Origin: Bacillota bacterium
GTDB lineage: Bacteria > Bacillota > Clostridia > Christensenellales > Aristaeellaceae
Direction of reading: 5' to 3'
Length of the DNA: 18,199 bases
NCBI GenBank assembly: GCA_023392515.1
Contig: JAEVYX010000123.1
Location: 1-18,199, forward strand
The position numbers were made by a program, and so were the translations under genes. Below, one piece after another: positions 7,572 to 14,929 of this stretch (positions are counted from its first letter, which is position 1; each line of letters starts with the position of its first letter). The notes under the pieces are model-generated. The model was not told where the DNA came from, searched no databases, and worked only from the letters and a program-made list of their open reading frames with translations.

Positions 7572-7623
7572 GCGGCCCCAGGGTGTGTATGTTGACATAA
7601 ATATTATACACCTGGAGGGCCGC
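7572..7623 (+). promoter_or_regulatory. Long hairpin that covers the sigma-factor ribosome binding site
   Basis: GCGGCCC (7572-7578) pairs with 7617-7623, CAGG (7579-7582) with 7611-7614, and TGTGTA (7584-7589) with TATACA (7605-7610): 17 pairs with two small bulges and a 15-base loop. The right arm contains GGAGG (7614-7618), the ribosome binding site of the gene at 7626. No T-run follows, so it is not a normal terminator. A short alternative pairing, CCGC (7563-7566) with GCGG (7572-7575), would disrupt it. Translational control of the sigma factor is inferred. Confidence 0.55.
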
Positions 7624-7625
7624 AT

Positions 7626-8381
7626 ATGTCAAGCAATGAGGAACTTGCGTTAAAGGTACAGGCTGGGGATATGTCCGTCATGACGGAATTGTGGCAGCAG
7701 GTGGAGCGCCTTTGCAGGATCATGACGCGCAGGTATTATGGCATAGCAGAGGCAAACAGGGCCATTGATGGGGATGACCTGATGCAGGCAGCATACATGG
7801 GCGCATACCGGGCAGCGCTTGCATACAAGCCGGAGGAAGGCGGCTACACAACAATACTTGGGTTCTATGTAACTCATGAATGCCGGGCCGCGTTGGGGCT
7901 TGTGGGCCGGGAGCGCAAGGAAATATATGGGGCGCTTTCACTGGATGCACCCATAGGCGCGGAGGGCGATACCTTGACGCTTGCGGACACGGTGGAGGAT
8001 GACAGCTTGCCCAGCGCGACAGACAACCTGGAGGCCCAGGATGTGCGCCGGGAAGTGAGGCAGGCCGTGGCCGCACTGCCGGATCAGCAGGCCTATGTTA
8101 TCCGGGAGAACTATTTCACCGGCAGGACGTTGCAGCAAATAGCGGACGGTGAGGGGCTTTCCATTGCCAGGGTACAGGCGATCAAAACGCGGGCATTTAG
8201 GGACTTGCGAAGGAACCAGCGCTTGCGGTTATACATGCCGGATTACTACCGGCACAAAGGCGTTACAGCGTTTTTCAGCAGCAGGACGTCCGTCGTGGAA
8301 GATGCAGTTTTGAGGATAGAAGAACACCGGGCCATACTTGCACAATCCTTATGGGCCAATTATGCACGGTATAGGCATTAA
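7626..8381 (+). CDS. Sigma-70 family RNA polymerase sigma factor
   Basis: The 251-residue protein has sigma region 2 at about 30-90 (DGDDLMQAAYMGAYRAALAY, then GGYTTILGFYVTHECRAAL) and region 4 at about 155-200 (ALPDQQAYVIRENYFTGRTL, QQIADGEGLSIARVQAIKTR). The linker is acidic (LADTVEDDSLPSATDNLEAQ). The last 45 residues (PDYYRHKGVTAFF onward) are an extension beyond region 4. Such a factor would redirect host RNA polymerase, to element genes or to late genes of a helper phage. The only good promoters I see in the element are housekeeping-type, so its targets are unknown. It lies just before the 184-residue protein and the tape measure gene. Confidence 0.85.
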   Translation: MSSNEELALKVQAGDMSVMTELWQQVERLCRIMTRRYYGIAEANRAIDGDDLMQAAYMGAYRAALAYKPEEGGYTTILGFYVTHECRAALGLVGRERKEIYGALSLDAPIGAEGDTLTLADTVEDDSLPSATDNLEAQDVRREVRQAVAALPDQQAYVIRENYFTGRTLQQIADGEGLSIARVQAIKTRAFRDLRRNQRLRLYMPDYYRHKGVTAFFSSRTSVVEDAVLRIEEHRAILAQSLWANYARYRH

Positions 8382-8400
8382 CGAAAGAGAGGGTAAGAAC

Positions 8401-8955
8401 ATGGAGGAAACCTACAAGGTAATAGGCGCAATACAGTTTTGGGGTGGCGACATAAACACGTTGAAGGGCGGCACAGATCAGCCGCGAACGGCCATGTATA
8501 TGCTGGGCCTGCCGGAAGGGGCAACTATTACCGGATGCCTGGACATAATCACGGGACTGTTATATCAACACACCCAGGAACAGGCGCAGGAGAGCGGTCA
8601 GGCCGTTTCCGTTGGATTGATAAAGGCAGAATGGCCGGGCGAGATCACCGGCTTATTTGAGGAAATGCTTTGGTATTGCGCTGGACCTTCCGTACTGGCG
8701 GCAGAGTACGCCGATGTTTACGGCTTGATGCAGCAATGGGCGGCAGTGCCGGACGGAGATTATCACGATGTCTTATTTGCACAAGCCGCCGATCCTGTAT
8801 CCATCAGCCCGAATCAGGAAGTAACCATTCCCCTGAATGCTTCAGCCGTTGCCAACCTTAATAACGGCACTTGTAAAGGCTTTGGATTCAAGGATACAGG
8901 CGGCTATGCACGGTATGATGTTTACGGGGAACTGACCGTGACATACGGCTATTAA
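8401..8955 (+). CDS. Unknown protein, possibly virion-associated
   Basis: The protein has 184 residues, is acidic to neutral, and has no signal peptide or membrane helix. The C-terminal third (EVTIPLNASAVANLNNGTCK, GFGFKDTGGYARYDVYGELT) has the look of a small beta-sandwich of a type often found at the end of tail-fibre or appendage proteins; the first half mixes short strands and helices (YKVIGAIQFWGGD, GLFEEMLWYCAG). I do not recognise a family and it does not look like a tail-tube protein. GAGAGGG precedes the ATG. It lies 19 bases after the sigma gene and 21 bases before the tape measure gene, the place where tail proteins usually are. Confidence 0.75.
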   Translation: MEETYKVIGAIQFWGGDINTLKGGTDQPRTAMYMLGLPEGATITGCLDIITGLLYQHTQEQAQESGQAVSVGLIKAEWPGEITGLFEEMLWYCAGPSVLAAEYADVYGLMQQWAAVPDGDYHDVLFAQAADPVSISPNQEVTIPLNASAVANLNNGTCKGFGFKDTGGYARYDVYGELTVTYGY

Positions 8956-8976
8956 GCTAAAGAGGGGAGGATATAC

Positions 8977-11900
8977 ATGGCTGAAACAATCAGAGAAATG
9001 GTCATCCGCATGACAATGGACGCGGGCGGCTTCCGAAAGAGCGCCGATGAAGCGAAGCGGCAAATCAACCTGTTAAATGGAGAGCTAAAGGCGGCTGGAT
9101 CTGCAAGCGATGGAACAGCAAACAAGCTCAAGCTTTTGGGCGAAAAGCTGAACATCCAAAAGGGACAGGTTGACAACTACGCCAAAGCGGTTGAGCAGGC
9201 AAAAAAGAACCTTGCCAACGCCAACACGGAGGCCGACAAACTGGCAAAAGCGAGGAATTTAAGCAAACTGGAGTCCGACTTGAACAAGGCCAAATCCGCT
9301 GCCAAAGCAACCGCAGATGAAATCAATAAGATTAACGCCATGAAGTTTACAAACTTCGGCACCGCAATGCAGACAGCAGGGCGGCAAATGCAGGGATTTG
9401 CCAGAGGGTTCAACCTTTATATCGCCGCTCCGCTGGCTGCCCTGGGAGTTGGAAGCTACAAAGCTTATACCACGTTTGAAAGCGCATTCGCGGGCGTGCG
9501 TAAGACCGTGGATGCCACAGAAGAAACGTTCACTATCCTGCAAGAGGGCATCATCGCCATGAGCGAAACAATGCCAACCAGCGCGGCAGAATTGGCTGGG
9601 ATCATGGAAATGGCCGGGCAATTAGGCGTTCCCACGGACAACCTGTTGGAATTTACGAAGACAATGGCGATGTTGGGAGAATCGACCAACATTGACAGCA
9701 AGGGCGGGGCGGCTGATCTTGCCCGCTTTATGAACATCACCAAATCGGCGTGGGGAGAAACCGACAAGCTGGGTGCTGTGCTGGTTGCACTGGGCAATAA
9801 CTTCGCCACCACTGAATCAGAAATCCTTGACATGTCCACAAGATTAGCGGCAGCCGGAACACTTACGGGCTATTCCGCCACTCAAATCATGGGCCTCGCG
9901 GCCGCCATGAGCAGCATGGGTATCGAGGCTGACGCAGGCGGAACCGCCGCCGGGAAGCTGATGAAGGAGATGCAGCTTGCGGCTGAAACTGGTGGAGAAG
10001 CAGCAGACATGTTTGCAAAGGTTATGGGAACCGATGCAAAGGGATTTGCTGCAAGCTTTAAGACCGATGCAGCACAAACGATGATAGACTTCTTTGCCGG
10101 TCTTGCAAGCTTGGATGAAAGCGGGGCCACAAGCGTTGTCGCTATGCTGGATCAAATGGGCATCACAGAAGTGCGCATGAGCAACATGGTTGCAACCGGT
10201 GCGGCAAATGTGGAGCTTTACTCCAACGCCACTAAGATGGCCGCACAGGCTTATGATGATGGAGCCGCGCTTGTAGAGGAAGCCAGCAAACGATATGCCA
10301 CCACCGAATCCCAGGATGCCATGATGTACAACAAGATGGAAAACAACATGGCTGACCTTGGGGAGAATGTGGCGGAGGCAATTAAGCCAGCCAAAGAAGC
10401 CCTGGACGGGTTATTGGAAAGCGTTAAGGGTATGAGCGAGGTAGACCAGCAGAAGATTGTCAATGTCATGGGTGCGCTGATCATATCCGGTGCCGGGTTA
10501 ATGGCAATCGGAAAAACAGCTTCGGCAATAGGTGGAATTAGTAAGGGAATCGGATACCTGATGGAGCACAAGGAAGGGATACTGACTACGCTTAAAGGCA
10601 TTGGAACATCACCAATATTCGGTGCCGTTGCCGCCGGGGCCGCTATTTATGCCCTGATCGCGTTTCTGGACAGCATTCCCACGGATGCGGAACAGATCCT
10701 CGGCAGCTTAGCCAATATTCAAATCAATGTAGACGAGGACAGCAAAAACAAAACGCTGCAGGCCATTGCCGAAGTAAAGGGGAAAATTGACGAGCTGAAC
10801 GGAGCCGAATCCACTGAATTTGAAAACACTACCGCTGCGGTTTCCGCTGGATACGGTACGGAAACCATGTTTGGACAGGCAATCACCTATCAAAAAGCAC
10901 GTGCGGAAAAGCAAATCAGCGACTTATCCGGGTTTTACTCCAAGCGGATCAACGATCTGAACCGTGATATTGGTGAGGCGGTGAATAACGGTGATAACGC
11001 AACCGCAAGCAGTCTTGCAAAGACCAGGGACACGTTACAGAACAACTGGGATAAAGACGTGCAGGCCGCAAGAGATAATTACACATCAGCCATTAGCGCC
11101 CTCGTCAACGGAATGATGCAGGCCCAACCAGAAGCCAAAGCCAAACTAGAAAAGGCGGCAGAAGATTATGACCTGATAGCCCAATTGGAAAAGGTTATGC
11201 GCTCGAAATATGATTCGTATGAAGACCAAAAGGCTGGGTATAGCCAATTCTTTACGGACGCAATGCTTTCACGAATGACAGAATTCGCAAGCCCTGCCAT
11301 GAAGAATATTATTATGTCATCCACGATGGATGATATAGTAATGGACCCAATTGAGTTTTACGATTTAGCAAAAAAAATGCTGATGAAGTCAATCACTGAT
11401 GCTACATCAGCAGCCAACGACGGTACGCTTGCTTACACCTTGCTTGATGATTTGCTTTCCGCTGACGGGGCAACTGACATGCTGAACATGACGCAACTGC
11501 AGGGCGCTCTTGATGGCATCGTTGAAACGCTGGACTTTAAACAGGCAGCGCAAAAAGCAATTGACAACGGTAACGCTGATTTGTTCGGGGAAAACCTGAC
11601 ACAGGGGCTTGCGGACGGGATCACAACCAATACAAGCACTGTTTCAGATACCATGAACACGGTGCGGGACGATACGCTTACAGCCTTACGTGCAGCCTTT
11701 GCTATGCATTCTCCATCCCGACTCATGATGGGAGAGGGCATAAATATCCCCGCCGGCCTGGCTGAAGGAATCACTGCCGGCGCAAATCTGGCCTATGCTG
11801 CGATGGCCGTAATGCAAACGCGGCTTGTTTCCGAAGCGGCATTGACCGCACGGATGATGTCTGCTGCGTTCGCACAAAACCTGAATCTAAGCCCAACAAC

Positions 11901-12051
11901 TAGCGGGATAAGCGGCGGGACAACCGGTGGGGGAAATACAAATATCACATTCACCGGTAATATGGAAGTCAAGAGCAAAACGGATGCGGCAGTGCTGGCC
12001 AGCCAAATTGCAGCGCTTAATCGACGCTCTAAAGCCGGATACGGATCATAA
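8977..12051 (+). CDS. Phage tail tape measure protein (TP901 type)
   Basis: The 1024-residue protein fixes tail length in long-tailed phages and passes into the host during DNA entry. Residues about 20-125 are coiled coil (AKRQINLLNGELKAAG). The TP901-type core at about 150-460 reads TFESAFAGVRKTVDATEETF, ELAGIMEMAGQLGV, LGESTNIDSKGGAADLARFM, SWhere the motif ends near MGIEADAGGTAAGKLMKEMQ. Hydrophobic segments lie near 145-160, 493-525 and 546-566. The C-terminal AMHSPSRLMMGEGINIPAGL (about 908) is typical of the family. GGGGAGG precedes the ATG. The gene is intact, yet no tail-tube, chaperone, baseplate, portal or terminase gene is beside it, which is most unusual. As an inference from the known rule of about 0.15 nm per residue, its tail would be near 150 nm. 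Confidence 0.93.
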   Translation: MAETIREMVIRMTMDAGGFRKSADEAKRQINLLNGELKAAGSASDGTANKLKLLGEKLNIQKGQVDNYAKAVEQAKKNLANANTEADKLAKARNLSKLESDLNKAKSAAKATADEINKINAMKFTNFGTAMQTAGRQMQGFARGFNLYIAAPLAALGVGSYKAYTTFESAFAGVRKTVDATEETFTILQEGIIAMSETMPTSAAELAGIMEMAGQLGVPTDNLLEFTKTMAMLGESTNIDSKGGAADLARFMNITKSAWGETDKLGAVLVALGNNFATTESEILDMSTRLAAAGTLTGYSATQIMGLAAAMSSMGIEADAGGTAAGKLMKEMQLAAETGGEAADMFAKVMGTDAKGFAASFKTDAAQTMIDFFAGLASLDESGATSVVAMLDQMGITEVRMSNMVATGAANVELYSNATKMAAQAYDDGAALVEEASKRYATTESQDAMMYNKMENNMADLGENVAEAIKPAKEALDGLLESVKGMSEVDQQKIVNVMGALIISGAGLMAIGKTASAIGGISKGIGYLMEHKEGILTTLKGIGTSPIFGAVAAGAAIYALIAFLDSIPTDAEQILGSLANIQINVDEDSKNKTLQAIAEVKGKIDELNGAESTEFENTTAAVSAGYGTETMFGQAITYQKARAEKQISDLSGFYSKRINDLNRDIGEAVNNGDNATASSLAKTRDTLQNNWDKDVQAARDNYTSAISALVNGMMQAQPEAKAKLEKAAEDYDLIAQLEKVMRSKYDSYEDQKAGYSQFFTDAMLSRMTEFASPAMKNIIMSSTMDDIVMDPIEFYDLAKKMLMKSITDATSAANDGTLAYTLLDDLLSADGATDMLNMTQLQGALDGIVETLDFKQAAQKAIDNGNADLFGENLTQGLADGITTNTSTVSDTMNTVRDDTLTALRAAFAMHSPSRLMMGEGINIPAGLAEGITAGANLAYAAMAVMQTRLVSEAALTARMMSAAFAQNLNLSPTTSGISGGTTGGGNTNITFTGNMEVKSKTDAAVLASQIAALNRRSKAGYGS

Positions 12052-12064
12052 GGAGGAAATTACG

Positions 12065-12256
12065 TTGATAAAGCCAAACAAAAGAATGAAGATCTTGTTC
12101 TCTATATTGCCAGGATCTTTAGAGGTATGGGACAGCCTGGACGAAGCGGGCCGGGCGTGGATGAACGAATTCATGATGCTGCCGGATGAATTAAAGATAG
12201 AGGCTGTCGCAAGGTGTGCGTTGGTTTTGTATGGGAACATGGGAAAGATGAATTAG
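12065..12256 (+). CDS. Small unknown protein with TTG start
   Basis: The 63-residue protein begins at TTG, eight bases after AGGAGG (12051-12056), which overlaps the tape measure stop codon. Sequence features: basic start (IKPNKRMK), then EVWDSLDEAGRAWMNEFMML and DELKIEAVARCALVLYGNMG, two likely amphipathic helices. No family is recognised. Position right after the tape measure gene would fit a tail-assembly helper, but this is only context. An internal ATG (12086) is a possible alternative start but lacks a ribosome binding site. Confidence 0.65.
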   Translation: MIKPNKRMKILFSILPGSLEVWDSLDEAGRAWMNEFMMLPDELKIEAVARCALVLYGNMGKMN

Positions 12257-12267
12257 AAAGAGACGCG

Positions 12268-12320
12268 TTAGCCCGGTGTGCTACCGATATACCAGGCGTT
12301 GAAGCAGCACACCGGGCTAA
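12268..12320. repeat. Perfect 15-bp inverted repeat between two genes
   Basis: TTAGCCCGGTGTGCT (12268-12282) is the exact reverse complement of 12306-12320, with 23 bases between. No T-run follows on either strand, so a simple terminator is unlikely. It starts 12 bases after one stop codon and ends 31 bases before the next start. It could be an RNA hairpin for processing or stability, or a binding site for a dimeric protein. Confidence 0.7.
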
Positions 12321-12351
12321 GGATCAAACGGCAACAAAGGAGGCGCATTTT

Positions 12352-12933
12352 TTGAATAGAGCAGATTTCCTCACTGTGAGCTTTGCGGATGCCTTAAATG
12401 AAGCAGTTCCTACGAGAAAGGGCATATACTGCGCTGTATGCCTGGCTATGGAGCTTCCCGAAGGAGATTTGAATTATAGTGAGGTCATTATGGATGCGGT
12501 CAATGACTACCTTGGGAAGGCAACGCCCCGGCAGCTGATGACTGTTTTCCCGCCGGCCAAGGAGTACGATGGGGAGAAATATGGGTGCAAGGATTATTTC
12601 AGCACTATGGAAGCGGTGCAGGACTTTGGGCCTGATGCCCTCGCGGGAGATCGTTTGCTTGATCTCCTATGGGACTACAACGAGCGCCATATACGCGAAA
12701 TGGTGGTCAAGTTCATGTGTATTACCAGCGCACTCCGCCGGCAGCAGGGGCAGAAGGGCATCGCAGAGGAATATATGGAAAAGCAAGGCGTGCATGGCTA
12801 TTATAGCGGCACAGATGCATATGGCCGCAAAGTGCTGGTTGATGGCGTGACCGATGAAATACGGGTAACACGCAAGCCCAAAGTTCATATGCCAAGATGG
12901 TGGCGGATCATTGAGGGCGGCGCATCGTTGTAA
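12352..12933 (+). CDS. Unknown protein downstream of the tape measure gene
   Basis: The protein has 193 residues, starting at TTG eight bases after AAGGAGG (12337-12343). A longer open frame upstream runs through the inverted repeat and lacks a ribosome binding site, so it was not used. The sequence looks soluble: YCAVCLAMELPEGDLNYSEV, AVNDYLGKATPRQLMTVFPP, a Cys in KYGCKDYF, LLDLLWDYNERHIREMVVKF, and a basic, Trp-rich end (KPKVHMPRWWRIIEGG). I recognise no family. It is the last gene of the plus-strand run that starts at 3734. A tail-related or helper-interference role is possible from position only. Confidence 0.75.
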   Translation: MNRADFLTVSFADALNEAVPTRKGIYCAVCLAMELPEGDLNYSEVIMDAVNDYLGKATPRQLMTVFPPAKEYDGEKYGCKDYFSTMEAVQDFGPDALAGDRLLDLLWDYNERHIREMVVKFMCITSALRRQQGQKGIAEEYMEKQGVHGYYSGTDAYGRKVLVDGVTDEIRVTRKPKVHMPRWWRIIEGGASL

Positions 12934-12956
12934 TTCAATTTTTAATACCTTAATAA
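12928..12956 (+). promoter_or_regulatory. Weak candidate promoter before the two-helix membrane peptide
   Basis: TTGTAA (12928-12933) and TAATAA (12951-12956) are 17 bases apart. Match to consensus is partial. The repeated octamer AAGCAAAC occurs just downstream, at about 12954 and 13003. It would give the gene at 13053 its own transcript. Confidence 0.35.
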
Positions 12957-13052
12957 GCAAACAAAAAAGATCGGGGAATAGGAGCTTACTTTTACACTTT
13001 TAAGCAAACGGATACTAACCCATACCCCACCAAAGAAAGGAGGAAGAAAGCA

Positions 13053-13235
13053 ATGGGTACTACATTAGGTATACTCATGTTCACCGCGATGGCCGCTCTC
13101 ACTGTTATTGTTCCTATGATGGCACGCTCGGAGGCCAAAGACTCTACACGGATTCGGTTTTCACTATTTCTTATGTTTGTGTCGTTGTCCATGCATATGT
13201 TCGTGCTTGGCGTGGTAGTTAGCAGCGTCATTTGA
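13053..13235 (+). CDS. Two-helix small membrane peptide
   Basis: The 60-residue protein has two hydrophobic helices, about 3-24 (LGILMFTAMAALTVIVPMMA) and 37-59 (SLFLMFVSLSMHMFVLGVVV), joined by a short charged loop (RSEAKDSTRIR). AAAGGAGG precedes the ATG by nine bases, a strong site. Size and topology fit a small holin-like or toxin-like membrane peptide, but no family is recognised. Its end overlaps the end of the convergent gene by eight bases. Confidence 0.65.
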   Translation: MGTTLGILMFTAMAALTVIVPMMARSEAKDSTRIRFSLFLMFVSLSMHMFVLGVVVSSVI

Positions 13236-13635
13236 AAATGGATAAGAGCCATTTCTTGACAGACGCGCTGTTTTCAACAAGTACGCCTGCGACAAAAGTG
13301 ATGATGCTCAATATGATTCCTAAAACTCCTATGATCCAATGTCTTGCAGCATCGCGCCTTTTCCACTTTCTCTGTTCGTCCGCAATTTCCCGTTCGTGCT
13401 TCTTTAACTTGAGATATAGTCCTCCCCGTTCGTTTGCGCGAAAAAATCCACTAGAACGCGGAAAACCATCTCCATCCGTACCATCGGATAGCTCATTTAC
13501 AAAGTCCAAGCGTTCAAGGGCGCGGAATCCTGATTTGTAATCGGGAATGCGTAACCGTTCGGAATTTGCAAGCTCGAGCAAAGAAAGAAGTTTTTCATCA
13601 AGCACGATGTTCTGAAAGTCAGATATATCGACCAT
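13228..13635 (-). CDS. Tail-anchored membrane protein with a possible winged-helix N-terminus
   Basis: The 135-residue protein has a soluble N-terminal part (LLSLLELANSERLRIPDYKS, FRALERLDFVNELSDG, GFFRANERGGLYLKLKKHE) whose order resembles a winged helix, then a charged, probably coiled segment (EREIADEQRKWKRRD) and one C-terminal membrane helix at about 97-120 (IIGVLGIILSIITFVAGVLV). GGGAG precedes the ATG by nine bases. The gene is convergent with the two-helix peptide and overlaps it tail to tail. Function unknown; such anchored sensors occur in accessory defence or signalling cassettes. Confidence 0.7.
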   Translation of the reverse strand: MVDISDFQNIVLDEKLLSLLELANSERLRIPDYKSGFRALERLDFVNELSDGTDGDGFPRSSGFFRANERGGLYLKLKKHEREIADEQRKWKRRDAARHWIIGVLGIILSIITFVAGVLVENSASVKKWLLSIFK

Positions 13636-13705
13636 ATATGATCACTCCCTTTCCCAAATCATACCACGGGTGGAAGCAACAAGCAATCAGAAAGGAGCCT
13701 GCAGC

Positions 13706-13804
13706 ATTGGGAAGTCTACCGGCTTAGCGCGTAAAAAGGCATCAAAAAAGCCCTTAGCAAGGGCACCCAAACGGCTTCCACTGCCAGATATGGAAAGGGT
13801 ATAA
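13706..13804 (+). CDS. Possible small basic peptide with ATT start
   Basis: AAAGGAG (13691-13697) stands eight bases before ATT (13706), which opens a 32-codon frame rich in Lys, Arg and Pro (KSTGLARKKASKKPLARAPK). The stop TAA is followed at once by ATG. ATT starts are rare, an in-frame GTG at 13670 has no ribosome binding site, and the frame overlaps a minus-strand terminator, so this may be chance. Confidence 0.3.
   Translation: MGKSTGLARKKASKKPLARAPKRLPLPDMERV
13744..13764 (-). terminator. Minus-strand intrinsic terminator
   Basis: On the minus strand GCCCTT-GCT-AAGGGC is followed by TTTTTTG. It would stop leftward transcription from the Abi region before it enters the 13635-13228 gene. 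No minus-strand gene is seen just upstream of it. Confidence 0.55.
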
Positions 13805-13841
13805 ATGGAGGCTGTCAAATGGCTCGTTCTACAGGCAAAAG

Positions 13842-13876
13842 CCCCCGGAGGCATGATGCTGGCCGGGGGATTTATT
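13842..13876. terminator. GC-rich bidirectional terminator before the Abi gene
   Basis: CCCCCGG (13842-13848) pairs with CCGGGGG (13863-13869), with an inner GCA/TGC pair set. It is followed by ATTTATT on the plus strand and CTTTTG on the minus strand. It isolates the Abi unit from upstream transcription. Confidence 0.6.
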
Positions 13877-13879
13877 ATA

Positions 13880-13908
13880 GTGACAGAAAGCTATCATCCT
13901 GCTATAAT
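13880..13908 (+). promoter_or_regulatory. Promoter of the Abi gene
   Basis: GTGACA (13880-13885) and TATAAT (13903-13908) are separated by 17 bases. The start codon follows 22 bases after the -10 box, so the leader is only about 15 bases long and has only a weak ribosome binding site. Confidence 0.75.
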
Positions 13909-13930
13909 ATTTACAAATACTTGAGAAAAG

Positions 13931-14917
13931 ATGACACAAATGCAGCAAGATAGTGTTTTATTAAAGCCCAAACTGAAAACACAGGAACTCATAGAACATC
14001 TAAAGGGCAATGGAGTTATGTTTGCTTTAATGAGTGAGGCTGATGCATTCACATATTTAGAGCAAAACAATAATTACTTTAAGCTAACTGCGTACAGGAA
14101 GAATTTTAAGAAGGAACCTCTTGCGGGCTTTGAAAAAGATCAGTATATCAATCTCGACTTTGGTCATTTGCGGGCATTAGCCGTTATTGATATGCGCTTA
14201 CGGTATATATTAATGCACATGTGTGCTGATGTTGAACACGCTTTAAAGGTAAGGTTAATGCGCGCTATTACCCAAAATCAGCGCGAAGACGGTTATGATA
14301 TTGTAAATGATTTTGAAAAAAGCCTTGATCCGAATGTTCTAAGTTCGCTGAAATGTGAAATTGAAAGGGTGGACAATGCTCCTTATTGCTGCGATATTTT
14401 AAATAAGTACAATGGGAAATTTCCCGTGTGGGCATATATAGAGATATTGCCATTCGGAAGATTACTTGATTTATACAAGTTCTATTTCTCAAAATACCTA
14501 GACAAAAATGAAATTGATTTTTACTATGTCTTAACAGATGTTCGCCAATTAAGAAATGCCGTGGCGCATAATAATTGTATAATAAACGACCTACGCCCTA
14601 TTGAATACATCAAGCCAAACGGGAAGCCTCTGCGCCCAAAGCATTGCGTCATGGACGAGTTGCAAAAAATAGGAACGACAAAATCATCGAGAGGAAAGCG
14701 AATGATAAATCCGCGCATGTGCCAAGTTGTTAGCCTGTTATATGCCCATAAGGAGCTTGTGCTAAGCATACGGACCAAGAAGCACAGATACGAAGAATTG
14801 CATAATTTGGTTGACGTTGAAATGGTTCAACAAAGAGATATATTTAAACATAACGACTTGCTTTGTAGCTCATATGATTTTTTTAAGAAAGTAGTTGACG
14901 GCTGGTGCCGCGCATGA
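13931..14917 (+). CDS. Abi_2 family abortive-infection protein (AbiD/AbiF-like, HEPN RNase motif)
   Basis: The 328-residue protein opens with the typical Abi_2 signature: LLKPKLKTQELIEHLKGNGV then AFTYLEQNNNYFKLTAYRKN. DVRQLRNAVAHNN near 205-215 gives the HEPN motif Arg208-x4-His213, expected for a metal-independent RNase. Such proteins cut RNA and stop growth when phage infects. Composition is AT-richer than the tail genes, and it has its own promoter between two terminators, so it behaves as separate cargo. The ribosome binding site is poor (TTGAGAAAAG), fitting low expression of a toxic product. ATG 13940 is a possible second start. A promoter for a small RNA lies across its last codons, and that RNA may be its antitoxin. 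Confidence 0.9.
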   Translation: MTQMQQDSVLLKPKLKTQELIEHLKGNGVMFALMSEADAFTYLEQNNNYFKLTAYRKNFKKEPLAGFEKDQYINLDFGHLRALAVIDMRLRYILMHMCADVEHALKVRLMRAITQNQREDGYDIVNDFEKSLDPNVLSSLKCEIERVDNAPYCCDILNKYNGKFPVWAYIEILPFGRLLDLYKFYFSKYLDKNEIDFYYVLTDVRQLRNAVAHNNCIINDLRPIEYIKPNGKPLRPKHCVMDELQKIGTTKSSRGKRMINPRMCQVVSLLYAHKELVLSIRTKKHRYEELHNLVDVEMVQQRDIFKHNDLLCSSYDFFKKVVDGWCRA

Positions 14918-14923
14918 TATAAT
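14895..14923 (+). promoter_or_regulatory. Promoter of a small RNA across the end of the Abi gene
   Basis: TTGACG (14895-14900) and TATAAT (14918-14923) are separated by exactly 17 bases; the -35 box is inside the Abi reading frame and the -10 box begins right after its stop codon. Confidence 0.8.
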
Positions 14924-14929
14924 ATTTCC

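Noticed and set aside
7592..7610. TTGACA followed by TATACA as a promoter for the sigma factor
   Set aside because: The spacing is only 7-8 bases, and the segment is the loop and arm of the long hairpin.
8401..8955. The 184-residue protein as major tail (tube) protein
   Set aside because: Position before the tape measure gene would fit, but the sequence lacks any tube-protein pattern I recognise and no tail chaperone pair lies between the two genes.
12214..12351. Longer start of the 193-residue protein at 12214
   Set aside because: It would run through the perfect inverted repeat and overlap the preceding gene; TTG at 12352 has AAGGAGG at the right distance.
13805..13924. 39-codon frame starting at the ATG right after the ATT-started frame
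   Set aside because: It spans the GC-rich terminator and the Abi promoter, so it is probably not coding.
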